This document shows positions 35,716-43,856 of a stretch of DNA of 57,457 nucleotides, piece by piece. The translations under genes were made by a program, and so were the position numbers. This DNA comes from a bacterium (GTDB taxonomy: Bacteria > Myxococcota_A > Bradymonadia > Bradymonadales > Bradymonadaceae): positions 1 through 57,457 of the forward strand of contig JAUIBR010000045.1 in the NCBI GenBank assembly GCA_030427705.1, given 5' to 3'. Within the stretch, counting starts at the first letter, position 1. Each line of letters opens with the position of its first letter. A model generated the notes under the pieces. The model worked only from the letters and a program-made list of their open reading frames with translations. It was not told where the DNA came from and searched no databases.

Positions 35716-37773
35716 ATGTCTGATGATTCCTTCGATACGAACGCGTTTCTCCGCCAATTCACGGCGTTTGCCATGACTTTGGCGTGTTTGTGCCTGATCC
35801 TTCCGCTCACCGAAGCCGATCCGCAAGTAGAGGGGCAACTGACTGCTCAGGTCGCGGCTAGAGACATCGGGGGCGACGTGAAGAAGGCGTTCCCCGATGG
35901 ATTGACGGCAGATTTCCAGGGGACAAACGCGTCCAAGAAGTTGGTCGAGACCGAATGGAAACGTGCTGGCGTCGACCTCAAATTTGCCGACGAGGGCACG
36001 CCCGTCGCGATTTCTCAAGACCCAAGTTCGATCACTCTGACCGTTGGGAAGGGGAAGGACGCGATCTCGAAGCAGCGTCATGTTGGCGGCTGGAAGTCGA
36101 TTCTGCCGCCGCTGATCGCGGTGTTGATCGCACTCTACTTCCGAAAACTCGTGCTCGCGTTGGGAGCCGCAGTCTGGCTTGGAGCCACGCAGTTGGCGGG
36201 TTGGAACCCGTTCACCGGATTATGGAACGCCCTCAGCGTTTACGTCTGGGGCAACGTTGCCAGTGAATTCAACGTCTACATCATTTTCTTCACGCTCGCG
36301 CTTGTCGGCATGGTTCAGGTGATGACCCGTTCGGGAGGCATTCAAGGGGTTATCGACCTTGTGCGGGGTCTTGCGGCAGGCCGGCGTTCGACTCAACTGA
36401 CGACGGCGGCGATGGGTGGCGCCATCTTCTTCGATGACTACGCCAACACCGTAGTCGTCGGCACGACGATGCGACACTTGTCCGACGCTCGGCGTATCTC
36501 ACGCGAGAAGCTCGCGTACATCGTGGACTCTACAAGTGCACCGGTCGCGGGTGTCGCAGTGATCAGCACATGGATTGGCTACGAAGTCGGTCTTTTCGAG
36601 GACCTCAGCAAGCAGCTTGGTCTAAGCCAAATTGTCGATGGAGCCACCGTTGCGCTGTCGGGATACGACATCTTCTTCTCGGTGCTGCCGCTGCGCTTCT
36701 ATTGTCTATTCACGCTAGTTTTTGTGTTCCTGGTCGCGGCGAGCGGGCGCGATTTTGGCCCGATGCTCAAGGCGGAGATTCGAGCAGCCAAGACCGGTGC
36801 CGTCCTCAATCCGGGTAGCAAGCCGATGAGTAGCAACGAATACGCGCGGCTCGAGATGAACCCGGACGCGACGCCACAATGGTGGAACGCTGTCGTACCA
36901 GTCACCTTGGTTCTAATAGGCACGTTCGCAGGAATGTTCTGGTCGGGTTGGAGCGACGGCGACACATCAATCCCAGCCCTCTTCGCTGCGCCGATCGGCG
37001 AGATTTTGTCGGTCTGGGGCAAAGCCGCTCCCGACATGATGGAGTGGGGTCAGTGGCGTGACGCTTTTTCAAATGCAGACAATGCGAAGGTGTTGTTCTG
37101 GGCTTCGATCTTCGGAAGTGTGGCCGCGATTGGAATGGCGGTAAGTCAGCGCCAACTCAAAGCCGACGACGCGATCAAGACGTGGCTAAAGGCCGTGCCC
37201 GCGATGTGGATGGCGGTGGCGATCCTGGTGCTGGCGTGGAGTATTCGCGGGGTATGCGACGACCTCGGTACAAACGTCTACCTTGTTGGCGCCGTTCAAG
37301 ACTTACTGTCACCCGCCCTGATTCCCTTGGTGACGTTTTTGTTGGCGGCGGCCGTGGCGTTCTCAACCGGAACGTCCTGGGGGACGATGGGAATCCTGCT
37401 TCCGGCCATGATTCCGCTGGCATTTCAACTGTCTCAGGGCGCGCCAAACGCAGAGCTGATTGTGTTCTTGTGCTTTGGTGCTGTTTTGGATGGTGCCATC
37501 TTCGGAGACCACTGCTCGCCAATCAGCGATACGACGGTCTTAAGCAGTATTTCTGCGAGCTGTGATCACGTCGACCATGTGCGAACGCAGATACCGTACG
37601 CCATGACAACGATGGCTGCTGCCGCCGGATTTGGATACCTGGGCGTTGCGTACGGGCTGTCCGTGGGACTGGCCTACACTGCAGCGATAGCCTCCCTCGT
37701 CGCTATCTTGTTGGTGGTTGGGAAGGTCGTCTTGGTAGAAAAGGCGTCCGGCGACGACTCAGAATCCGAGTAG
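35716..37773 (+). CDS. NhaC-family Na+/H+ antiporter with extracytoplasmic N-terminal insert
   Basis: 685 residues from ATG 35716. A first membrane helix (FTAFAMTLACLCLILPLTEA) is followed by about 100 soluble residues, then about 11 further helices. The core has GGAIFFDDYANTVVVGTTMR (two Asp likely in ion binding), YIVDSTSAPVAGVAVISTWI and the late AFSTGTSWGTMGILLPAMIP and GAIFGDHCSPISDTTVLSS, all characteristic of the NhaC/Na+-H+ antiporter family. It should exchange Na+ for protons. The N-terminal soluble insert is not typical. Its stop abuts the stop of the small membrane protein gene on the other strand. Confidence 0.92.
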   Translation: MSDDSFDTNAFLRQFTAFAMTLACLCLILPLTEADPQVEGQLTAQVAARDIGGDVKKAFPDGLTADFQGTNASKKLVETEWKRAGVDLKFADEGTPVAISQDPSSITLTVGKGKDAISKQRHVGGWKSILPPLIAVLIALYFRKLVLALGAAVWLGATQLAGWNPFTGLWNALSVYVWGNVASEFNVYIIFFTLALVGMVQVMTRSGGIQGVIDLVRGLAAGRRSTQLTTAAMGGAIFFDDYANTVVVGTTMRHLSDARRISREKLAYIVDSTSAPVAGVAVISTWIGYEVGLFEDLSKQLGLSQIVDGATVALSGYDIFFSVLPLRFYCLFTLVFVFLVAASGRDFGPMLKAEIRAAKTGAVLNPGSKPMSSNEYARLEMNPDATPQWWNAVVPVTLVLIGTFAGMFWSGWSDGDTSIPALFAAPIGEILSVWGKAAPDMMEWGQWRDAFSNADNAKVLFWASIFGSVAAIGMAVSQRQLKADDAIKTWLKAVPAMWMAVAILVLAWSIRGVCDDLGTNVYLVGAVQDLLSPALIPLVTFLLAAAVAFSTGTSWGTMGILLPAMIPLAFQLSQGAPNAELIVFLCFGAVLDGAIFGDHCSPISDTTVLSSISASCDHVDHVRTQIPYAMTTMAAAAGFGYLGVAYGLSVGLAYTAAIASLVAILLVVGKVVLVEKASGDDSESE

Positions 37774-37926
37774 TTACTCGGACTCTTCTTCCTTCGCGGC
37801 TTTGCCACCGCCTTTGCGCGCCATTTCCAGTTCGGTTTCAAGGCGAGCAATGATGGGGCGATAGAAGACAGCCATGGAGAGTCCTCCGATGGCCATGCCG
37901 ATAATAAAGAACCAAGGGCCGCTCAT
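37774..37926 (-). CDS. Small 50-residue single-span membrane protein
   Basis: 50 residues. GGAG lies seven bases before the ATG, which overlaps the stop of the cyclo-ligase gene as ATGA. Residues of about 5-25 form one membrane helix (WFFIIGMAIGGLSMAVFY), followed by an amphipathic helix (ARLETELEMARK) and a Lys/Glu-rich tail ending KEEESE. The coding region ends exactly at the NhaC stop. No known family is recognised; coupling with the upstream gene suggests a genuine gene that automated callers could miss because it is short. Confidence 0.75.
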   Translation of the reverse strand: MSGPWFFIIGMAIGGLSMAVFYRPIIARLETELEMARKGGGKAAKEEESE

Positions 37927-38513
37927 ACGTTCACTCCGGTGCAATCCAACAGTCGTGACTCGGTGGCAACGTAATGCACCCGCACGTCATGTGGTTCAGT
38001 GGGTATCGATTGTTCGATTATCTGCCATTCATAAGCTACGCCGACGATTTTGGGAAGGGATTCGTCGGCTTGCAATGCGCCCAGAAGGCTGTCGTAGTAC
38101 CCGCCGCCAAAGCCGATTCGCCCACCGTTGGCGTCGAAAGCGATGCCTGGGACGAGGAAGCAATCCACCTCCAGCGGATTGGATGCGGGTGTGGTTGGCT
38201 CACGAATTCCGAATTTTCCAGGCGCCAAATCGTACGGTCCTTTGACGCGGCAGAGTTCCATGGTCAGCGGCCCAGTCACGCGCGGATAGTAAATCCACTT
38301 GCCTTCCTGCCACGCCCAGTCGACGAACTCTTGGACGCTGAGTTCGCCGTCAATGGCGTCGTAGACTGCAATGTTCTGGGTGTCTTGGGTGGCTTCGATC
38401 AGCCGCTCAGTAACGCGTTCGGCCGCAGTTCGGACTTCGTCAGAGGATAGGCTGCGACGACGAGTGCGCATCTGCTCTCGAAGCTCCTCCTTGAATTGTT
38501 TTGGTGAATCCAA
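37923..38513 (-). CDS. 5-formyltetrahydrofolate cyclo-ligase
   Basis: 196 residues. PGIAFDANGGRIGFGGGYYD is the family's nucleotide/substrate signature, and the N-terminal LREQMRTRRRSLSSDEV matches the family. It converts 5-formyl-THF to 5,10-methenyl-THF with ATP. The start is TTG 38513; an in-frame ATG 14 residues in (MRTRRRSL) is the alternative but leaves out part of the conserved first helix. It follows zapA by three bases, an arrangement seen in many proteobacteria, but here without room for 6S RNA. Confidence 0.92.
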   Translation of the reverse strand: MDSPKQFKEELREQMRTRRRSLSSDEVRTAAERVTERLIEATQDTQNIAVYDAIDGELSVQEFVDWAWQEGKWIYYPRVTGPLTMELCRVKGPYDLAPGKFGIREPTTPASNPLEVDCFLVPGIAFDANGGRIGFGGGYYDSLLGALQADESLPKIVGVAYEWQIIEQSIPTEPHDVRVHYVATESRLLDCTGVNV

Positions 38514-38516
38514 CGG

Positions 38517-38849
38517 CTAAGCGTTTGGATCGTCGAGCTCGTCAAGCTGGGCGAGCGCAGCATCAACGCGTTCTTGCAGTGCGACCTTCAAGGTCCCAAC
38601 CTCAGTTTTCGCTTCGTGGAGCTCTTCGGCGACCATCATGCTGACCAACATCATGAGTTTTTCGTTGGTCACTTTCGGGGCTGCCGACTGAATTGCGCGG
38701 GCTTTTTCGTTGATGTAGCGCGCAAGATTCTGAACGTGCTCGGGGTCCTTATCACTGCGCAACGAAAGGCGCTGACCAAGAATCTCGACGGTCACCGAAC
38801 CAGTCGTTGTCGTTGTTGTCGTCGTAGATTGGGAACCCTGAAAACTCAC
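38517..38849 (-). CDS. zapA: Cell division protein ZapA
   Basis: 110 residues. The start is GTG 38849, because GGAGG lies six bases upstream; the open frame upstream of it would overlap that ribosome site. After a run of eight Thr (residues 9-16), the ZapA domain begins: VTVEILGQRLSLRSDKDPEH, then VQNLARYINEKARAIQ and a C-terminal coiled coil (VALQERVDAALAQLDELDDP). ZapA stabilises FtsZ filaments at the division site. The Thr-rich N-terminus is unusual. It leads the cyclo-ligase and small membrane protein genes. Confidence 0.9.
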   Translation of the reverse strand: MSFQGSQSTTTTTTTTGSVTVEILGQRLSLRSDKDPEHVQNLARYINEKARAIQSAAPKVTNEKLMMLVSMMVAEELHEAKTEVGTLKVALQERVDAALAQLDELDDPNA

Positions 38850-38948
38850 GCCGAACCTCCATGTCACATTGCGTCATGCTTTAGACAAACTAAACGCATC
38901 TGATCTGCAACTTCAACTAAAATCTCGGGAGCTTTCGGGGCTTAGCCG

Positions 38949-40391
38949 TCAACCTTGGAAGAGCGTTCCGGTGAGCTCGGCGATTCCGAGTTGTGCTTCA
39001 ACCAGCTCGACCTCGACCTGAAGTACGCGGTTCTCGGCCTCACGCAAACGCTGAATGGCGTCAGTAACGTCTAGCGTCGTGCTTTTACCAACTTCAAACC
39101 GAGCCGACTGCGCTTCAACGTTCTCTCGGGCGAGTTTGGCGGTCTCCTTTGCCAGGTCCAAGCGTTCTCTGGCTGACAATGCATCAGACCACAACTTGGA
39201 CATCTGCGACGCCAACTCCAACTCGTATCGTTCAACCTCCAGGCGTGCGTTTTGTGCGGCGAGGTCCGCTCGGTCCGCATCGGCTCGGCGTTTGTCGTTG
39301 AATAATGGAAGTTCCAACCGAATCCCCACATATCCCGTCACAGCGTCCAGCTGGGCGAGGTCTTCGATGGACGACCCGATTTCATTGCCGATGCCTGCGA
39401 ATTGAAGCGACGCCGTCGTCTCGAGATTTGGCAGGGCGTTGTTTTCCGCGACATCCGCCTCGATTCGCGCTGAGCGTACGTTTGCCCGCAATCGAATCAG
39501 ATCGGGTGACTGCTCTTTTGCCAAAGAGATACTGTCCTGAAGAGGAGCGAGCTCAGTGTTTGGTGGCTTGATGTCGGATGCTCGTAGCTCTGTCGTCGCC
39601 TCCAAACCAATCGCATTCGCCAGCGTCAACGACGCCTGCCCAACTCGAGTCTTCGCGGCTACAACCGTTTCCTTGGCGCTCGCGACTTCGGTGCGTAGGG
39701 ACACCAGTTCCGCCGGAGCGATGATGCCTTCGTCGAGTCGCGCCTCGCCTTGTTGCAGTTCCTTTTGCGTAACCTCAAGCGCTTCCTCCGCAATCTGCAG
39801 AGATTTCTGGGCAGACCACAAACTCCAATATGCGGTCAGAACAGACTGGGCAACGCCGTTGGCGGTCGCAATCTGGCTTGCTGACGCTGCCTTCTTGGAA
39901 GCGCGAGCTTGCTCGATTTGGGCATCGACGATGTCCGACCCGAACCCACGCAACCAAGGCTGAGCGACCTCGAATCCAAAGGACATATCGTAGGCAGCAC
40001 CGAGGTCTCCGAGTTCAACCGTGTCACGAACACTTCGACCGACTTCGGCCCAGGTCGCGACCTTCGTGCCCGGTGAAAACGTGTAACTAAGCTCCGTCCC
40101 CACGACGAGCGCATCCGTGAGCGTCAACTGACGACCTGTCGAAGACAGGCGTGGCGTGCGGCCATAACGATATCCGACGTCTGTCGTCCACAGTGGAACA
40201 CGTTCGCCATCGGCGCTGACCACAAGCAGGTCAGCCCGCTTCAGGTCGATCGCGGCGGCGCGCAGCTCACGGTTATGTTTGAACGCCTTCTGTAACGCAT
40301 CATCCGCCGAGAGCGACTCAGCCGAAGCAGAAGAAGCGAACAAGAACGAAGCGCTTAGAATAAGCGCGGAAATCATGGTGCGGTTATTCAT
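38949..40391 (-). CDS. TolC-family outer membrane efflux protein
   Basis: 480 residues from ATG 40391, with an 8-base overlap with the permease gene and a signal peptide (MISALILSASFLFASSASAE). It shows the internal duplication of TolC proteins, each half with long alpha-helical hairpins (ALDAARL-type heptads such as EIAEEALEVTQKELQQGEAR) and beta-strands. VGIRLELPLFNDKRRADADR is the typical repeat-2 strand. It forms the outer-membrane channel of the exporter encoded by the four-gene minus-strand operon that begins with the adaptor at 43612. Confidence 0.9.
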   Translation of the reverse strand: MNNRTMISALILSASFLFASSASAESLSADDALQKAFKHNRELRAAAIDLKRADLLVVSADGERVPLWTTDVGYRYGRTPRLSSTGRQLTLTDALVVGTELSYTFSPGTKVATWAEVGRSVRDTVELGDLGAAYDMSFGFEVAQPWLRGFGSDIVDAQIEQARASKKAASASQIATANGVAQSVLTAYWSLWSAQKSLQIAEEALEVTQKELQQGEARLDEGIIAPAELVSLRTEVASAKETVVAAKTRVGQASLTLANAIGLEATTELRASDIKPPNTELAPLQDSISLAKEQSPDLIRLRANVRSARIEADVAENNALPNLETTASLQFAGIGNEIGSSIEDLAQLDAVTGYVGIRLELPLFNDKRRADADRADLAAQNARLEVERYELELASQMSKLWSDALSARERLDLAKETAKLARENVEAQSARFEVGKSTTLDVTDAIQRLREAENRVLQVEVELVEAQLGIAELTGTLFQG

Positions 40392-41592
40392 GACGAAGTG
40401 CCTCAATAGGGTTTAGGTGGGCTGCTTTTCTTGCGGGGAAGAACCCGAAGACGATGCCGATGAGGGCCGAGAAGCCGAACCCAATCAGCATCGTTTCTGG
40501 TGAAAGGACGAATGGGAGCTGCATCTTCTGGGTGGCGAACCACGTGCCGCCGATTCCGAACGCAACTCCGACCAATCCGCCCAGGAGCGACAGGGTCATC
40601 GCTTCGAGCAGAAACTGGATGAGTACGTCGCGAACCAGCGCGCCGATAGCCAATCGAATTCCGATTTCACGGGTTCGTTCGGTCACGGAAACCAACATGA
40701 TGTTCATGATGCCGATGCCGCCGACAAGCAGGCTGACTGCGGCAATCGCGCCCAAGAGCAACGTGAGCGTCTTGGTCGTGCCTTCCAGAGTTGCGGCAAT
40801 CTCAGCCATGTCTCGGACGTGGAAGTCGTCGGCTTTGCCGCGGGGAATCCTGCGTCTCTCGCGCATGATGGCTTCAATCTCGCCCTGAATTCGTGCGGAT
40901 TGTCCTTCGGTCAATGCGGAGACGTAAATGGTTCGGACACCCATCGTGCCCGTGAGCCGCCGTTGCACGGTCAATGCAGGAAGTACAACGACATCGTCCT
41001 GGTCTTCGCCCATCGATGCGCCCTTTTCGGCGAGCACGCCGATGACCTGGCACGACGTTCGTCCGACGCGCAGCATTTGGCCAAGTGGCTCTTGGCCTTT
41101 GAACAGGTTCTTTACAACCGTCGAGCCAACCACGCATACAGTTGCGCCGCTCGCCATTTCGGCATCGGTGAACAGACGTCCGTTGGCCAACTCCCAGCTG
41201 CGAATCTCAAGGTATTCGTTGCTCGTTCCCGTGATGGAGACAGTGCGGTTATCGCCGCCAAATACAACGGTTTGCGAGCTGTTTACGACGGGCGCGACGT
41301 TGACTCCGAAGATTTCACGCCGCAACGCTTCTACGTCCGACATCGTGAATTCTTCAGCTCCGCCGCGTCGACCTCCGGGACCGCGCACACCTGAACCTGG
41401 GCGGACAGTGAGCAGGTTAGAACCCATGTCTTGGATTCGTTCCGTGACGCTCTTCGTCGCGGCCTGACCCAAATGCACCATGGCGATAACGCTGGCGACA
41501 CCGATGATGATACCGAGCGCCGTCAGAAACGAGCGCACTTTGTTTCGTGCAATGGCGCCGAACGCCATGCGAAATACGTCTAGGAATTTCAT
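40384..41592 (-). CDS. MacB-like ABC transporter permease (MacB_PCD + FtsX)
   Basis: 402 residues from ATG 41592, with GGAGG upstream. An N-terminal membrane helix (SFLTALGIIIGVASVIAMVH), a large periplasmic domain (about 45-275) and three C-terminal helices of the FtsX type (LLGAIAAVSLLVGGIGIMNI; IVFGFFPARKAAHLNPIEAL). It lacks the fused ATPase found in MacB; the ATPase is a separate gene coupled by ATGA. With the adaptor and TolC homologue it should export a peptide, lipid or drug from the periplasm. Confidence 0.92.
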   Translation of the reverse strand: MKFLDVFRMAFGAIARNKVRSFLTALGIIIGVASVIAMVHLGQAATKSVTERIQDMGSNLLTVRPGSGVRGPGGRRGGAEEFTMSDVEALRREIFGVNVAPVVNSSQTVVFGGDNRTVSITGTSNEYLEIRSWELANGRLFTDAEMASGATVCVVGSTVVKNLFKGQEPLGQMLRVGRTSCQVIGVLAEKGASMGEDQDDVVVLPALTVQRRLTGTMGVRTIYVSALTEGQSARIQGEIEAIMRERRRIPRGKADDFHVRDMAEIAATLEGTTKTLTLLLGAIAAVSLLVGGIGIMNIMLVSVTERTREIGIRLAIGALVRDVLIQFLLEAMTLSLLGGLVGVAFGIGGTWFATQKMQLPFVLSPETMLIGFGFSALIGIVFGFFPARKAAHLNPIEALRHE

Positions 41593-42290
41593 CGGAGCAC
41601 CTCCTCTGGCGTCCCGTCCTTTTGCAGCTTGCCATCGACAAACCACAGGACCCGCTTGGCGTGCTGTGCGACTTCAGGTTCGTGCGTCACCATCACAACG
41701 GTGATGCCGCGCTTTTCGTTCAATCGCTTCAGCAGATTGATAACGTCTTCTGTGGTCGACGTGTCGAGGTTGCCGGTCGGTTCATCGGCCAGAAGCAACG
41801 TTGGGTTTGTGACCAGGGCGCGCGCGATCGCAACACGCTGTTGTTGTCCGCCGGATAGCTCTGCGGGCGTGTGGTCTGCGCGTTCAGCCAGACCGACGTC
41901 GGCCAGAGCCTTCAGCGCACGGTCACGTCGTTCCTTGCGGGGGACGCCTTTGTAGACCAACGGCAGCTCCACGTTTTCGAGCGCACTCGTCCGGGGGATG
42001 AGATTGAACGATTGGAACACAAAGCCGAGGTAATTGCGGCGCAACAACGCCAGTTGGTCCATTTGAAACCGAGCGATGTCCAAGCCGCAGAACCGGTATT
42101 CGCCGGCAGTTGGCACATCCAGGCATCCGACGATGTTCATGCACGTCGACTTTCCGGAGCCGCTCGGCCCCATCACCGCGACGAACTCGCCGGGGTAGAT
42201 GGCGAAATCTACGCCGTCTAGTGCGCGAACCTCCGTGTTGCCGGAGCCGTAGGTCTTTTCGATACCTTGCATCGTGATAATCGGGATCAT
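41589..42290 (-). CDS. ABC transporter ATP-binding protein (MacB/LolD type)
   Basis: 233 residues. Walker A GPSGSGKSTCMN, the Q-loop in GFVFQSFNL, signature LSGGQQQRVAIARAL, Walker B LLADEPTGNLD and the switch His in VMVTHEPEVA. It drives the permease encoded next. Start and stop overlap the flanking genes by four bases each (ATGA). Confidence 0.95.
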   Translation of the reverse strand: MIPIITMQGIEKTYGSGNTEVRALDGVDFAIYPGEFVAVMGPSGSGKSTCMNIVGCLDVPTAGEYRFCGLDIARFQMDQLALLRRNYLGFVFQSFNLIPRTSALENVELPLVYKGVPRKERRDRALKALADVGLAERADHTPAELSGGQQQRVAIARALVTNPTLLLADEPTGNLDTSTTEDVINLLKRLNEKRGITVVMVTHEPEVAQHAKRVLWFVDGKLQKDGTPEEVLR

Positions 42291-43612
42291 GACTGACCTC
42301 GTCGACCGCGACGGCCTTTGGAGTCACTGGATTGTGAGTTCTCTTCCGACCCGACACCGACAACGACCTTGTCGCCGTCCTTCAGATCATCGCTGATGAC
42401 CTCGGTGTTCAAGCCATCGGTTGCGCCGGTGCGGACGCGAACCACCTCAAGCTGGCCATTGCGCAAAACGTAAACCTTGCCACGCGAAGTGCGGGGTTGG
42501 TCGGAGTTGGTCTTGGCGCTGCTACGTCGACGAGGACGTTGTGGCACCAGCGAGAACGAATTCTCTTCGGTTTTCGCCTCACCGGCGTCCGGGTTGAAGC
42601 GTAACGCTGCATTCGGGACTCGCATGACGCCGGCGTTTTTCTGCGTGACGATCGTCGCTGTAGCCGTCATTCCGGGACGCAGGAGGCCTTCGGTGTTGTC
42701 GACCGTGAGAAGCGCCAGATAGGTCACGACATTGTCTGTGGTGGTCGGCGAGATATCGATGGACTCCACCACCGCATCAAACGACCGGCCGGAGTATGCT
42801 GCGACTTCGAAGGTCGCCTCTTGGCCTGGTTTCACGACGCCGACGTCGGCTTCGTCGATCCAGATTTCGAGGTGCATCTTGCTCAAGTCTTCCGCGACAA
42901 CAAAGAGCTCAGGAGCCTGAAGAGACGACGCGACCGTCTGACCGGGTTCGACATTGCGTTCCATGATGACGCCCGCGATTGGTGAACGAATCTCCGCCTT
43001 ATTCAGATTTGCGCCGGTTTCTTCAACGGTCGCTTTTGCACGCTGGCTGTCGGCGCGAGCCTTGTCCAAGTCTGCCTTCGCGCGCGTCGTTGCAGCTTGT
43101 GCGGTCTCAAGGTCGGCACGAGCCGTGACGCCTCGGTCAACGAGGCGCTTGGTTCGGGCTTCCTCGGCGAGCGCTTCGTTGTAGGTTGCGACAGCACGTC
43201 GGACAGACGCGTTGCTGGACGAGAGGCTCGCTTTCGCGAGCTCCAGCTCGGAGTTCAAGTCGCTCAGGTCAAAAGTGGCCAGAAGCTGACCTTCCTCAAC
43301 ACGTTGGCTATCTTTGACGGCAACCGACTTAATCGTGCCAGAGATTTCGGCACCAACGGTGACCGTGGCACGCGGTTCCAGATTACCCGTCGCGGTCGCT
43401 GTGGAGGTGATGTCGCCAGTTTCAACCGACCGGGTGATGTAGTTAACGGCCTCCGTCTGTTGAGAGCTGACGACGTAGAATGCGACACCGCCCGCGATGG
43501 CTAGGGCTAGCGTCGACACGACGAGAATCAAACGCCAATTGCGCGGCTGCGTGACAGCCTGCTTCACATCTTCGGCGCTGGGGGAAGTCGGGATGGAAAT
43601 GTCTCTGATCAT
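42287..43612 (-). CDS. MacA-like periplasmic adaptor (HlyD/RND membrane fusion) protein
   Basis: 441 residues. One N-terminal membrane helix at about 29-49 (LILVVSTLALAIAGGVAFYV), a lipoyl-like domain (GNLEPRATVTVGAEISGTIK), a long coiled-coil hairpin (about 115-210), the second lipoyl half (AEIRSPIAGVIMERNVEPGQ) and a beta-barrel domain. These are the parts of MacA/HlyD adaptors that join the inner-membrane transporter to TolC. A Lys/Arg-rich C-terminal tail (GRRGRRGQS) and an RPRRRSSAKTN insert are added. It is the first gene of the exporter operon; upstream lies a 244-base divergent region with rny. Confidence 0.93.
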   Translation of the reverse strand: MIRDISIPTSPSAEDVKQAVTQPRNWRLILVVSTLALAIAGGVAFYVVSSQQTEAVNYITRSVETGDITSTATATGNLEPRATVTVGAEISGTIKSVAVKDSQRVEEGQLLATFDLSDLNSELELAKASLSSSNASVRRAVATYNEALAEEARTKRLVDRGVTARADLETAQAATTRAKADLDKARADSQRAKATVEETGANLNKAEIRSPIAGVIMERNVEPGQTVASSLQAPELFVVAEDLSKMHLEIWIDEADVGVVKPGQEATFEVAAYSGRSFDAVVESIDISPTTTDNVVTYLALLTVDNTEGLLRPGMTATATIVTQKNAGVMRVPNAALRFNPDAGEAKTEENSFSLVPQRPRRRSSAKTNSDQPRTSRGKVYVLRNGQLEVVRVRTGATDGLNTEVISDDLKDGDKVVVGVGSEENSQSSDSKGRRGRRGQS

Positions 43613-43751
43613 GATGAATCCGTGGTCAAATGTCCTTCACAGACAGTTGTACGAATCAAATCTTGAGAATTTCTTAAGCCCTCGAACTTTTTCTGCCGAT
43701 GCCCTTCAATTCCGCATGCCTCTTGCGCATTGGGCGTACCTCTGCAACATT

Positions 43752-43795
43752 GCGCGAAAGCGCGAATAATGCGCTTCGTCGGAGTGTTTACTCCG
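43752..43795 (+). promoter_or_regulatory. Two small hairpins in the rny leader
   Basis: In the 244 bases between the exporter operon and rny, CGCG-AAAG-CGCG (about 43753-43764) and CGGAG-TGTTTA-CTCCG (43780-43795) are short stem-loops. A further GGCCCAAGGGCCC lies before the ribosome site. The region must hold promoters for both directions; I see no clear -35/-10 pair. Confidence 0.35.
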
Positions 43796-43856
43796 GACAA
43801 TGTTAAAGCGCGCACGTGGCCCAAGGGCCCGTTCGACATAGATTTTAGGAGACATA

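Noticed and set aside
38510-38520. 6S RNA between zapA and the cyclo-ligase gene
   Set aside because: Only three bases separate the two coding regions.
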